A stretch of 64,000 nt of DNA from Mageeibacillus indolicus UPII9-5 (GTDB lineage: Bacteria > Bacillota > Clostridia > Saccharofermentanales > Fastidiosipilaceae). The stretch lies in NCBI RefSeq assembly GCF_000025225.2, contig NC_013895.2, positions 1 to 64,000 on the forward strand, read 5' to 3'. The notes under the pieces are model-generated. The model was not told the origin of the DNA. It did not search any database and worked only from the letters and a program-made list of their open reading frames with translations. Position numbers and translations under genes: made by a program. Numbering within the stretch: position 1 is the stretch's first letter; each line of letters opens with the position of its first letter. Positions 1 to 11,049 of the stretch are shown here, piece by piece.

Positions 1-93
1 CTTTTTTTAACAAAACTCCACTGATTTTTGTTATAATTAAGTAGTATGTTTCTACTTTAATTGCGCTGAACGTAATTAGGAAAGGATAATTCA
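1..93 (+). promoter_or_regulatory. dnaA upstream region
   Basis: This is the 93-bp leader of dnaA. A TATAAT hexamer lies at 32-37 and could be a -10 element, but no convincing -35 is visible about 17 bp before it. An AGGAAAGGA ribosome-binding stretch lies at about 78-86, seven bases before the ATG. No DnaA box is evident here; the boxes I can see are all behind dnaA. Confidence 0.35.
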
Positions 94-1410
94 ATGCCGA
101 TCATTGCTAAAGATTTATGGAATCAAGCTTTAATTAAAATTGCCAAAGAAATTCCGGAAATTACTTTTAAAACGTGGATTGCTCCGCTAAAAGCTGTTTC
201 CTGTGAAGGCGACACTTTTGTTTTAGAAGCTCCTAATGAATTTAATCGTGATCAAGTTAAGCAGTATGAAGCTTTCTTCCGTAATGCTTTAATGTCAATA
301 GTTCCTGTACAATTTCATATTAAATTAACATATGAAGGTGCAGAAACTCCGACAAAGAACACTTTTTCTCTGCCACAGACCTCAATTGAGGGAAATATTA
401 ATCCTGCCTTTACTTTCGATAATTTTATCGTAGGCTCAAGTAATGCACATGCCCATGCAGCATGTGTCTCAGTTGCGCAAAACAGTCGTGTTTTCAATCC
501 CCTATTTTTATACGGCGGTTCAGGATTGGGAAAAACACATTTACTTCATGCCATAGGAAATTACGTAAAGCAACATCAACCTGAAAAACATATTATTTAT
601 GTTCCCTGTGAGCAATTTGTCAATGAATTTATTCGTACTATCAGAGAAAATTCATATGATTCTTTTCGTCAAAAATACCGTAATTGTGATATGTTATTAA
701 TTGATGATATTCAATTTATAGAATCAAAAGAACAGATGCAAATTGAATTTTTCAGCACTTTTAATGCTCTGACAGAAAATGGTAGTAACATAATTATGAC
801 TTGTGATAAACCTCCACACAGTTTATCAAGTTTGGAAGAACGATTGCGTACGCGTTTTGCCAGTGGGGTAATTGTTGACATAAACATTCCTAATTTTGAA
901 ACCAGAGTGGCTATTTTACAAAAAAGAGCCGAATTTTTGAATATTCAGGTATCATACGATATTTTAGAATATATTGCTCACAATTTTGTTTCAAGTATTC
1001 GTGAATTAGAGGGAGCCTTTACGACAGTAATAAGCTACAGTTATATTTCAGGTAAACTTGATTTATCAGTTGCTAAAGCTGCTTTAAACAATTTAATTTC
1101 GCCTTCTAAACGCAAAAGTATGACCCCTGAAACGATAATACCAATCGTGGCCAGATATTTTAATTTCACTGAAGACGAGATTAAATCAAAAAACAAAAAT
1201 AAAGATTTAGCTATTGCTCGACAAGTCACAATGTATTTGTTAACTAAACATAGCGATCTTACATACGAACAAATAGGCAAAATTATCGGCGGTAAACATC
1301 ATTCTACCGTAATGTACGGTTTCAATAAAATTAATGATGAAATTAAAGGAGGAAATCAAACAATAATATCAGCAGTAAATGATCTGAATCAACGCATTTT
1401 AGGTGGTTAA
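94..1410 (+). CDS. dnaA: Chromosomal replication initiator protein DnaA
   Basis: This protein binds DnaA boxes at oriC, forms an ATP-dependent filament, melts the origin and loads the helicase. Its 438 residues are normal for a Firmicute DnaA. An N-terminal domain I of about 85 residues is followed by a short linker. The AAA+ domain has Walker A GGSGLGKTH at about 140-148 and Walker B LLIDDIQF near 200. The C-terminal DNA-binding domain carries the signature GGKHHSTVMYG near 400. It is first in the dnaA-dnaN-recF-remB-gyrB run, the classic Firmicute origin order. The four DnaA boxes just downstream are its expected targets. Confidence 0.98.
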   Translation: MPIIAKDLWNQALIKIAKEIPEITFKTWIAPLKAVSCEGDTFVLEAPNEFNRDQVKQYEAFFRNALMSIVPVQFHIKLTYEGAETPTKNTFSLPQTSIEGNINPAFTFDNFIVGSSNAHAHAACVSVAQNSRVFNPLFLYGGSGLGKTHLLHAIGNYVKQHQPEKHIIYVPCEQFVNEFIRTIRENSYDSFRQKYRNCDMLLIDDIQFIESKEQMQIEFFSTFNALTENGSNIIMTCDKPPHSLSSLEERLRTRFASGVIVDINIPNFETRVAILQKRAEFLNIQVSYDILEYIAHNFVSSIRELEGAFTTVISYSYISGKLDLSVAKAALNNLISPSKRKSMTPETIIPIVARYFNFTEDEIKSKNKNKDLAIARQVTMYLLTKHSDLTYEQIGKIIGGKHHSTVMYGFNKINDEIKGGNQTIISAVNDLNQRILGG

Positions 1411-1652
1411 GACAATTTATCCACATTGCTTGTGGATAAGCTGATAAAATCTTTGTTAATAACTCTTATATTACAGCTCAATTAACACTATAAACATTTG
1501 CTTAACAAAAATATCAGCAAATTATTATCAGTTATCAACAGCAAATGACATCAAAAAAAGCTATAATATAAGAGTTGAGACAACTTATTGCACTTATCAA
1601 CATGGCATAATAAGAAGAGTTATAACTAACTATAACAGAGAGGTATGTTACC
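1411..1652. other. oriC: Putative oriC (dnaA-dnaN spacer)
   Basis: This AT-rich 242-bp spacer contains four DnaA boxes. Two perfect TTATCCACA boxes face each other at 1417-1425 (+) and 1431-1439 (-), directly after the dnaA stop. Two TTATCAACA boxes lie at 1532-1540 and 1594-1602 (+). Long A/T runs between them could serve as the unwinding element. In Firmicutes the dnaA-dnaN spacer usually holds the unwinding region. That this is the working origin is inferred from gene order and box clustering. Confidence 0.85.
1461..1576. repeat. 18-bp inverted repeat inside oriC
   Basis: The arm AACTCTTATATTACAGCT at 1461-1478 is the reverse complement of 1559-1576 with one mismatch (17 of 18). The arms are 80 bp apart and enclose AT-rich DNA and one DnaA box. 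The arms are too far apart for a simple terminator and have no T-run. A protein-binding site pair or origin-specific structure is possible. Confidence 0.7.
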
Positions 1653-2756
1653 ATGAAATTTACTTGTGATAAAAACTTATTAATCGATGCTATAACTAAT
1701 GTCCAAAAAGCTATTTCAACTCGAACAACTATGCCTATTTTGGAGGGCATACTGTTTGATGCCGAAAATAATTTAATTTTAACCGGTTATGATATGGAAA
1801 CTGCTATTAAATACACAATGCCGGCAAAAATTGAAGAACAAGGTAAGGTTGTACTCAATAGCAAGATTATTGGAGAAATTGTCAAAAAGGCCGCTGCTGA
1901 AACAATAAGTTTTGATGTAGAAAATAATTATTCCGTTTTAATACAAAGCGGCTTAAGTAAGTTTAAATTACACGGATTATCTGCTGAAGATTATCCGGCG
2001 TTAGTAGAAAATGATTCTAATGTAAAACAAGAGATAACGTTACCACAAAATGAGTTATATTCATTAATAAAAAAATCTATTTTTTCCGTAAGTTTAGATG
2101 AGAAACGTCCAAATTTAAACGGATGCTTTTTAAAGAAAGAAAATAAGGTCATCGAAATGGTTGGAATTGATGGATTTAGAGTTTCCGTGGCAGATTTTTA
2201 CGATGCCAATCAAGATGAGGTAGACATTTCCTTTATAATTCCTCATAAAACGCTTCGTAACTTATTAAGTATGCTTGAAGAATCTGGCAATATACTCATT
2301 TCTAAAAAATCAAATCAACTTATATTTGATTTTGGCAGAAAAACCATGATTTCTCGTATAATATCGGAGAACTATATAAACTATAGAAACATTTTTCCGG
2401 AACAGTCAATTACGAATATTGAATTAAAAACCAAAGATTTACTCGGAAGTATTGAACGCTCTATTTTGATGTCTTCACCAGATGATCACAGATATCCTGT
2501 AACAATTAAATGTGACAGCGAAACAATGGAAATTTCATCGATAAATAATCGAGGTGATTTTCATGAGATTATTGATGTTACATTCAAAGGCAAAGCTGTC
2601 GATGTAGATATAAATCCTTATTATTTGATAGATGCCCTTAAGGTTATCGATGATGAAAAAATAAAGGTCAGTTTCAATGAAAGTTCAGGTCCAGTTATTA
2701 TTGAACCGATAAATAATAAGAACTTTATGTTCCTGATTTTGCCTTTGCGAAAATAA
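1653..2756 (+). CDS. dnaN: DNA polymerase III beta subunit (sliding clamp)
   Basis: The 367-residue protein is the ring-shaped clamp that tethers DNA polymerase III and other repair factors to DNA. The N-terminus MKFTCDKNLL, the motif TTMPILEGILF near residues 25-35 and the C-terminal end MFLILPLRK are typical of the family and fit three repeated clamp domains. The start is supported by GAGAGG nine bases upstream. It follows the origin spacer and precedes recF. No S4-domain yaaA gene is found between dnaN and recF, where many Firmicutes have one. Confidence 0.98.
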   Translation: MKFTCDKNLLIDAITNVQKAISTRTTMPILEGILFDAENNLILTGYDMETAIKYTMPAKIEEQGKVVLNSKIIGEIVKKAAAETISFDVENNYSVLIQSGLSKFKLHGLSAEDYPALVENDSNVKQEITLPQNELYSLIKKSIFSVSLDEKRPNLNGCFLKKENKVIEMVGIDGFRVSVADFYDANQDEVDISFIIPHKTLRNLLSMLEESGNILISKKSNQLIFDFGRKTMISRIISENYINYRNIFPEQSITNIELKTKDLLGSIERSILMSSPDDHRYPVTIKCDSETMEISSINNRGDFHEIIDVTFKGKAVDVDINPYYLIDALKVIDDEKIKVSFNESSGPVIIEPINNKNFMFLILPLRK

Positions 2757-2819
2757 TTCTATTAATAGCATACAGGCTAAAGAAAAATACATTTAAAGTG
2801 AGAGTAGATTGCCGCCGTA

Positions 2820-3968
2820 ATGATAATAAATAAATTAGAGTTGGAAAATTTTCGCAATTATGATCATCTTACAGCATCATTTATTCCGGAAATAAATGTT
2901 TTTTATGGCTTTAATGGCCAAGGCAAAACTAATTTATTGGAGGCAATCTATCTTTGTACTTGCGGAAGATCACATCGTACATCTCGAGATGCAGATCTTA
3001 TTAAATTTGAGCAGCTTCATTATCAGGTATTAATTGAATTTATACCCCAAGATGAGTATTGCGAAACGTTGAGCATAGCTTATAAAAAAGATAATTTTTC
3101 TTCTGCGCGTGGAAAAAGAATAATTAAACATGATGGCATAGAACTAACAAGAATTGTTGATTTGATGGGAATTTTTCATGCCGTCATCTTTGCTCCGGAG
3201 GATCTGCAATTACTTAAAGATGGACCTGGAATAAGAAGAAGATTTTTGGATATTCTAATTTCTCAAATTGACAAATTATACTTTATAAAATTACAGCAAT
3301 TTGTCAAAATAATTCAGCAACGAAATAAAATGCTTAAAGATAAGAATACTAACTCTAAGTGGCAAAGTTTAATGGACATTTGGGATTTTCAGTTAGCTGA
3401 ATTAGTAACCTATATAATTTCAAAAAGAATCCAAGTATTAAATGAAATTTCTGATATGACAAAAGAATTTTATCAACAAATATCTTCTGGATCAGAAATG
3501 ATTGATTTAAAATATGAATGCACATTTAAAACTAATCTAAAATTAGAAAAAGAGAAAGTTGTCCAAAATATTTATGATGAATTGCAAAAACAAAGACAAA
3601 ATGATTTGTACCGAGGATCAACTTCATTGGGACCACATCATGACGATATGCAGTTTTTCCTTAATAATAAACAGGCTAAATTAGTCGCTTCACAGGGTCA
3701 GACACGATCAATAGTATTAGCATTAAAGTTGGCAGAATTAGAATGCTTAACTGAGAAAACAGGCATAAGGCCGGTTTTATTATTGGATGATGTTATGTCT
3801 GAATTAGATCAAAATCGACGTAATGCTCTTATAGGAGCTATGAAATCAGCACAGGTATTTGTTACTTGTACAGAACCTGATCAAGTTGAAGAATTTTCTT
3901 TTTCAAAAAATACGGATAAATCTTCAATAAAATACTTTAATATTGATAACGGTAAATTTATTAAATAA
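2820..3968 (+). CDS. recF: DNA replication and repair protein RecF
   Basis: RecF is an SMC-like ATPase that helps load RecA at single-strand gaps. The 382 residues show the N-terminus INKLELENFRNY, Walker A GFNGQGKTN at about 30-38, an ABC-type signature region TSLGPHHDD near 265, and Walker B LLLDDVMSELD at about 320-330. No strong ribosome-binding site precedes the ATG; a GAGAG lies 15 bases upstream. A TTG at 2809 would give a three-codon reading frame whose TAA overlaps the recF ATG, so translation may be coupled. That last point is speculation. Confidence 0.96.
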   Translation: MIINKLELENFRNYDHLTASFIPEINVFYGFNGQGKTNLLEAIYLCTCGRSHRTSRDADLIKFEQLHYQVLIEFIPQDEYCETLSIAYKKDNFSSARGKRIIKHDGIELTRIVDLMGIFHAVIFAPEDLQLLKDGPGIRRRFLDILISQIDKLYFIKLQQFVKIIQQRNKMLKDKNTNSKWQSLMDIWDFQLAELVTYIISKRIQVLNEISDMTKEFYQQISSGSEMIDLKYECTFKTNLKLEKEKVVQNIYDELQKQRQNDLYRGSTSLGPHHDDMQFFLNNKQAKLVASQGQTRSIVLALKLAELECLTEKTGIRPVLLLDDVMSELDQNRRNALIGAMKSAQVFVTCTEPDQVEEFSFSKNTDKSSIKYFNIDNGKFIK

Positions 3969-3989
3969 AGGGAAATATGGTATAATACG

Positions 3990-4268
3990 ATGTATATTCA
4001 TATAGGTGGCGAATATCAATTGCCGAGAAAATTAATTATTGCAATTATCGATATAGAACAGACAAAAAGTTTAGATAAAGGCAGTATTAATGAGTTTTTT
4101 TTAGCACTAGCTGAAAAAAATGATATGGTTGAATTGATTGACGTAGATCTACCTAAATCAATTGTTATAACTTTAGAGAAAGTATACTTAAGTCCAATTT
4201 CGGCTTCAACTTTAAGACGCAGATTAAAGTCTGATAAGATGATATTACCGGAAAATACCATTGATTAA
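3990..4268 (+). CDS. remB: RemB/YaaB-like DUF370 regulatory protein
   Basis: This 92-residue protein starts with the DUF370 hallmark, here MYIHIGGEYQLPRK. In Bacillus subtilis the DUF370 gene remB (yaaB) sits between recF and gyrB, exactly as here. RemA and RemB regulate biofilm matrix genes in that species, and RemA is a ring-forming DNA-binding protein. The short C-terminal tail SASTLRRRLKSD is basic. A TATAAT at 3981-3986 ends three bases before the ATG, so a transcript starting there would be leaderless or too short. Most translation probably comes from the recF message through GGGAAA at 3970. Confidence 0.85.
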   Translation: MYIHIGGEYQLPRKLIIAIIDIEQTKSLDKGSINEFFLALAEKNDMVELIDVDLPKSIVITLEKVYLSPISASTLRRRLKSDKMILPENTID

Positions 4269-4295
4269 GGTATGTGCTATAGTATGTTTACATAG

Positions 4296-6401
<2,106 letters not shown>

Positions 6402-6439
6402 TTTTGATGGTAAATAAAAAGGTTGTGAACTACTAAAAA

Positions 6440-6480
6440 ATAAGAGTGAGAAGTTGAAAATTTCTCACTCTTATCTTATT
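6440..6480. terminator. Bidirectional intrinsic terminator, gyrB/parB
   Basis: A 13-bp perfect stem (ATAAGAGTGAGAA at 6440-6452 with TTCTCACTCTTAT at 6462-6474) is flanked by an A-run on the left and a T-rich stretch on the right. It lies between convergent gyrB and parB and can end transcription from both sides. Confidence 0.85.
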
Positions 6481-6497
6481 TTTAGTTTGTTTTATTT

Positions 6498-7466
6498 TTA
6501 GTTGTTATTATTTTCCAAAATTTCTAGGATTCTTTCCCGGTCATCAGCTGAATAATAGCTAATTACAATTCTTCCTTTATTGTTTTTTTCACGAAGTTGA
6601 ACCTTTGTTCCAAGTGACTTGGTAAGCAAGTCTTCAATTTCTTGCAAGCTTAATCTGTAAGCTTCACTTTGCGCATCTATTTCTTTTGGAGGAGTTAGTG
6701 CCTTTTTTATCTTTTTTTCAATATCCCGTACTGAAAGATCTTTATTTATCGCTTCTTCAGCCAAACTTAATTGTAGTTCTTCGTTTTTTATTGCCACCAA
6801 GGCACGAGCATGGCCAGCTGATAAATCATCTTGGATTACCAAAGATTGGACAGATTGTGGTAAGCTTAGTAATCTTAAAGTATTCGCAATCGAAGAACGT
6901 GATTTACCAACACGAGCTGAAACTTCTTCCTGAGTTAATTTGTGTTCATCCATAAGACGTGTTAGTGCTTCGGCCTCTTCAATAGCGTTCAAGTCTTGCC
7001 GTTGTATATTTTCAATTAAAGCTTGTTCTAATACTTCAGACTCAGTCAATTCCCTGATTAAAATTGGAACTTCTTTCAGCCCAAGCAATCTGGCTGCTCT
7101 CCATCTCCGCTCTCCGGCAATGATTTTATATTTATCCTTAGCGACTTTGGTTACTAATATAGGTTGAATAATCCCGTTATTTTTTATTGAATTGGCTAAT
7201 TCTTCGAGCTTAATCTTATCAAAAAACTTTCGAGGCTGGTTTTCGTTAGGCATAACAAAATTAATATTTACATTATATACCTTATTTTTTTCGAATAAAG
7301 ATTCTTTACGTTGATTATTATCATCATTAGTTTTGTAGGATGATGACTCATTTTGATTATCGGTTTCTCTTAATAATGAATTTGTTGCTTCATTATTAAG
7401 TAAAGCACCAAGACCACGACCTAAACCTGAAAATTTATTTTTTTCACCTTTTGGTAATTTTGTCAT
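6498..7466 (-). CDS. parB: Chromosome partitioning protein ParB (Spo0J-like)
   Basis: ParB binds parS, spreads as a CTP-dependent clamp and works with ParA in origin segregation. A low-complexity polar N-terminus precedes the ParB/sulfiredoxin domain, which carries the motif AGERRWRAA. A helix-turn-helix (TQEEVSARVGKSRSSIANTLR) and a C-terminal dimerisation region follow. I chose the ATG at 7466 (MTKLPKG). An upstream in-frame TTG at 7478 lies inside GGAGG, so that sequence must be the ribosome-binding site. Perfect parS sites lie upstream of parA at 8504, 8683 and 8860. Confidence 0.95.
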   Translation of the reverse strand: MTKLPKGEKNKFSGLGRGLGALLNNEATNSLLRETDNQNESSSYKTNDDNNQRKESLFEKNKVYNVNINFVMPNENQPRKFFDKIKLEELANSIKNNGIIQPILVTKVAKDKYKIIAGERRWRAARLLGLKEVPILIRELTESEVLEQALIENIQRQDLNAIEEAEALTRLMDEHKLTQEEVSARVGKSRSSIANTLRLLSLPQSVQSLVIQDDLSAGHARALVAIKNEELQLSLAEEAINKDLSVRDIEKKIKKALTPPKEIDAQSEAYRLSLQEIEDLLTKSLGTKVQLREKNNKGRIVISYYSADDRERILEILENNNN

Positions 7467-7587
7467 GTGAACCTCCAATAATACTTCTATAATACCCTTA
7501 TAATAGCCTATTAATACTCTAATGGTACTCTAGTTATTACTTCCTTTATATCTGTTAAATTCCGTTGAGTATGAAATTTAAGCAAAA

Positions 7588-8367
7588 CTAATTTTGAGAC
7601 CAAAATTTTTTACTTCTATCGATTACTTCATTTGCCAAGTCATAATAAGATTGAGCTCCTTTTGAATTGCTATCATAATCATATATAGACTTTCCAAAAC
7701 TTGGAGCTTCACTAAGCTTAATGTTACGAGGAATTACCGTCTTAAAAGTTTTATTTTTAAAAAACTTATTTATTTCGTCATTCACTTGTTGGGCTAAAAT
7801 GGTTCTGCTGTCATACATGGTAACCACAACCCCGAATATTTTTAATGCAGGATTTAGTGATTCGGTCACTAAGCTTAAAGTATCCATTAACTGAGTTACA
7901 CCTTCAAGAGCATAGTATTCACTTTGAACTGGAATTATTACACCGTCAGCCGCAGTTAAAGAATTTAAAGTTAATAAACCCAATGACGGGGGGCAATCAA
8001 TCAAAATAAAGTCATATTTTTCTCGCACCTCGCTTATTGCAGCTTTTAGAATGTATTCTCTTCTGTCTTTATTAACTAATTCGACCTCTCCTCCAGCTAA
8101 ATCAATATTTGAGGGGCATAAACTTAGATTTCTTTGTCCGGTTTGTTTAATAGTATCTGATATTTTTACACCATTTATTATTACATCATAAATGGAAAAA
8201 TCTGAATTTTTATCTATACCTAACCCACTAGTAGCGTTGCCTTGTGGATCCATATCTATAAGTAAGGTTCTTTTAGCTTTGCTAGCTAGATATGCCGATA
8301 AATTTATAGTTGTAGTAGTTTTTCCAACGCCACCTTTTTGATTTACAATAGCTAAAACTAAACTCAT
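7588..8367 (-). CDS. parA: Chromosome partitioning ATPase ParA (Soj-like)
   Basis: This 259-residue Walker-type ATPase has the deviant Walker A KGGVGKTTT at residues 11-19, the switch motif DMDPQGNATSG near 39-49, and LIDCPPSLG near 120. These are typical of chromosomal ParA/Soj. It should form a nucleoid-bound ATP dimer and be stimulated by ParB. The ATG is preceded by GGAGG. The gene is transcribed away from the parS repeats and towards parB, with a 121-bp gap between parA and parB. Confidence 0.96.
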   Translation of the reverse strand: MSLVLAIVNQKGGVGKTTTTINLSAYLASKAKRTLLIDMDPQGNATSGLGIDKNSDFSIYDVIINGVKISDTIKQTGQRNLSLCPSNIDLAGGEVELVNKDRREYILKAAISEVREKYDFILIDCPPSLGLLTLNSLTAADGVIIPVQSEYYALEGVTQLMDTLSLVTESLNPALKIFGVVVTMYDSRTILAQQVNDEINKFFKNKTFKTVIPRNIKLSEAPSFGKSIYDYDSNSKGAQSYYDLANEVIDRSKKFWSQN

Positions 8368-8503
8368 AATTTACCTCCGGTGTTTCATGAAATAATTTTA
8401 GCACATGTAGAAACCTTGTAGGTTACGAAATTTCGACAATTTTCGACAAAAGCGACAAAGCACTTCGTTATCAGATGTTTCACATAAAAGTAAAAGCAAG
8501 AAA

Positions 8504-8519
8504 TGTTTCACGTGAAACA
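8504..8519. promoter_or_regulatory. parS: parS site 1
   Basis: This is a perfect 16-bp palindrome TGTTTCACGTGAAACA, the parS consensus of Firmicutes. It lies 137 bp upstream of the parA start codon. A degraded half-like copy (TGTTTCACATAAAAG) lies 29 bp to its left at 8475, and TGTTTCATGAAATA overlaps the parA leader at 8381. Confidence 0.95.
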
Positions 8520-8682
8520 ATTTGGTATGCGCGAAATTAAAGAAACACATTGTAGTTATAGAAAATTTGAAATTGGTAGAGCCGATCTATACTCCTTGAA
8601 AGCTTTAAGGTATGGCTAAAAAATAAGACCTGGTTGATCGTAACACTTTTTACTCAATTGTTGTGAAAGCAAAAGCAAGAAA

Positions 8683-8698
8683 TGTTTCACGTGAAACA
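8683..8698. promoter_or_regulatory. parS: parS site 2
   Basis: This is an identical palindrome to site 1, 179 bp further on, at the start of repeat unit 2. Confidence 0.95.
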
Positions 8699-8859
8699 AT
8701 TTGGTATGCGCGAAATTAAAGATATTGTAGTTATAGGGAATGTGAAATTGGTGGAGCCGATCAATAGCTCTTTGAAAGCTTTAAAGTATGGCTAAAAAAT
8801 AAGAACTGGTTGATCATAACACTTCTTTACTTAATTGTTGTGAAAACAAAAGCAAGAAA

Positions 8860-8875
8860 TGTTTCACGTGAAACA
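8860..8875. promoter_or_regulatory. parS: parS site 3
   Basis: This is an identical palindrome to sites 1 and 2, 177 bp after site 2. It heads the truncated third repeat unit. Confidence 0.95.
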
Positions 8876-8893
8876 ATTTGGTATGTGCGAAAA

Positions 8894-9318
8894 TAAATGC
8901 GAAGGAAGAAAAAATCCAGACAATATTTAAATTGCTTGGAATTGATAAGTATGCCTTTTAACGTCAGTTAATTTAAAAACAAAATAATTATCGTATAATC
9001 TGTGATTGCTATGATACAAAACAAAGGCTGTTTCAATTTCTCCTTTTAAGCGGAAATATGGGAAAATAAAAGGCGATAAAGCAAAAAAGAGTTTTATTTT
9101 TCTCATCTTGCTAGTGCAATTTTTTTAGGAGTAAGCGGGATTCGTTATATAGATTCTTTCAATCTATAGCAAAAGGGCACAAGTATTCATTGTGTTTCGG
9201 TTCATGTACTTCACAAATTTAACATAAATTGATGTGATAAATAATAAGCATTTTGTTGGTAAAATGTTCATTAGGTAGGTATAATAGATGTACTTAGTTC
9301 TGGTGGAGATAACTTTCT
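8894..9318. other. Gene-free AT-rich stretch after parS repeats
   Basis: I see no gene here. A hairpin with an 8-bp perfect stem (TATAGATT at 9148-9155 with AATCTATA at 9161-9168, loop CTTTC) is present without a T-run. A TATAAT at 9280-9285 is a plausible -10 element for the gene starting at 9319; its -35 (TTGGTA, 9256-9261, 18-bp spacer) is weak. Confidence 0.5.
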
Positions 9319-10210
9319 ATGAGTAACGGAAAAACTTTTAACCTTTTCTTAATGGACGGCGATGTTACTGGGCGTATTAAATGCACGCTTCCTAGTTGGA
9401 GCGGTTTAGCTTATAAAGTTCCTAGAACCTATCTAGATAAATGTAAGAATAGAGCGCAACTCAAGCAGTGCGGCGTTTATTTTTTTGTTTGGCAAAAATG
9501 ATGATGACGAGGATGAAGTATACATCGGGCAAGCGGGCATCAGGAAAAACGGTGAAGGTGTTCTTTTTAGAGTTAATGAACACCTAAAAGACGATTTTTA
9601 CTTTAGTGAAGCAGTTATGTTTACGACAAGTGACAATTCTTGGGGCCCAACGGAAATAAGCTACCTTGAAAACAAATTCACCAACCTTGCTATTGATACT
9701 GATCGTTATAAAGTAAGGAATGGTAATGATCCTAACCCTGGTAATGTGACGGAAGAAAAAGAATCGGAGTTAGAAGTTTATGTTGATCAGTTTAAGATGA
9801 TGCTTGGTGTTCTAGGCTATAAGATTTTTGTGCCTTTGGTAAAAACGCAAACATCTGTAGTTGAAGAGCAAGACGATAATGAACTGTTATTAAGTCTTTC
9901 TCGAAAGATTAAGCGATCGCATAAAACCATAGAAGCACATTGCAAACGAACAAACGAGGGCTTTGTGGTATTAGTAGGAAGCCAGATTGAAGAAACAGAT
10001 TCTAATGCTATCCCAGATACCATAAAAGAGCTAAGACAGCGGTGCAAACAAAATAACGAAATTAAAGACGGCGTGCTCACCAAGAATTATTTGTTTAAGA
10101 GTCCATCTTATGCTGCTTCATTTGTTTTAGGAATGACAACAAACGGTAAGACCGACTGGAAAACAGAAAATGGTATCTCGCTAAAAATGTTAGAAGAAAG
10201 AGAAATATAA
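9319..10210 (+). pseudogene. GIY-YIG family protein with DUF4357-like end, frameshifted
   Basis: The first frame (9319-9501) ends GVYFFVWQK and stops. The second frame continues from about 9485 with FGKNDDDEDEVYIGQAG. Joined across a T run at 9480-9486, the protein reads GVYFLFGKN...VYIGQAG, a normal GIY-YIG nuclease core. Restoring the frame needs six T residues instead of seven. The C-terminus (SPSYAASFVLG...GKTDWKTENG) resembles DUF4357. The intact protein would be about 297 residues. Such proteins are usually lone accessory genes of unclear role. The shift could be real decay, phase variation or a sequencing error. Confidence 0.75.
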
Positions 10211-10263
10211 AAAATGGTGCCTGAATGAACAAAAAAGAGGTAATAAAACTAGGGTGAGTCAAA

Positions 10264-10890
10264 ATGTTAAATAACAAAGGATTTGATTTATGGGCTGATA
10301 ATTACGATGAAAGTGTTGCTATTTACGATAGGGATGAATCATATCCATTTGCGGGATATAAAAAGATATTAAATGAAATATATAATCGTATATTAAACGC
10401 ATCATATAAGTCTGTCTTGGATATTGGGTTTGGAACAGGAACTTTAATATCAAGTCTATATGAACGTGGGCTTAAAATATACGGGCAAGATTTTTCTAAA
10501 AGAATGCTGGAGATAGCGCAAAAAAAATGCCTGAAGCTGAGCTTTTCGAGGGGGATTTTTCTAAGGGGTTGGCAGTTCCACTCTTAGAAAGCAAATACGA
10601 TGTCATAATTGCCGCATACTCACTTCATCATTTAACTGATTCTGAAAAAGTAATTTTATTAAAAAGATTATTTGATCTATTAAATAAAGGTGGAGTTATA
10701 TATTGCAGATGTGGCATTTGAAACTCGTGATGAGCATGATAAATGCATGAAAGAAGTAGGAGATGAATGGGACAATGATGAAATTTATTTTGTGATAGAT
10801 GAGTTTTCATCTTACTTCCCGAGAACAAAATTTGAAAAATTTTCTAAATGTGCGGGGTTAATTACATTGAAAAATACTTTTTGTTTTTAA
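10264..10890 (+). pseudogene. Class I SAM-dependent methyltransferase, two frameshifts
   Basis: Three frames together make one methyltransferase of about 210 residues. Frame 1 holds motif I (VLDIGFGTGTL). An eight-A run at 10520-10527 then shifts the frame, and it resumes as MPEAELFEGDFSKG...YDVIIAAYSLHHL. A second shift near 10700, in a TATATAT stretch after NKGGVIY, is followed by IADVAFETRDEHD. Each break lies at a simple-sequence run. The substrate cannot be told. It sits between two other accessory genes and follows another frameshifted one, so I regard it as dead. Confidence 0.8.
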
Positions 10891-11049
10891 GAGTCCAACT
10901 CCTGCCTATTACAAATAAAACTGTCAAAGTTTTTTCACAGACCATAAGATATAGTTATTGTTGGGGAGTAATTATGCACAATAGCTTTAGCAAATACTTC
11001 TTAAAAGAATTCTGCTATGAGAGGAGGTTTGCCGGGAAATAATAGTTGC

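Larger units (their letters stand above)
8492..8893 (+). repeat. 178-bp tandem repeat carrying parS (2.2 copies)
   Basis: Units start at AAAAGCAAG at 8492, 8671 and 8848, giving periods of 179 and 177 bp. Two units are complete and the third breaks off about 45 bp in. Each begins with a perfect parS followed by CAATTTGGTATG. The rest of the unit is strongly conserved with scattered substitutions and small indels (for example AAGCTTTAA(G/A)GTATGGCTAAAAA). No open frame or RNA gene is evident within a unit. Confidence 0.9.

Noticed and set aside
7467-7478. TTG start of parB at 7478
   Set aside because: The TTG is part of the GGAGG that serves the ATG at 7466.
8492-8893. Tandem units considered as a CRISPR array
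   Set aside because: Period is about 178 bp and the whole unit is conserved, with no short repeat alternating with unique spacers; the palindrome is parS.
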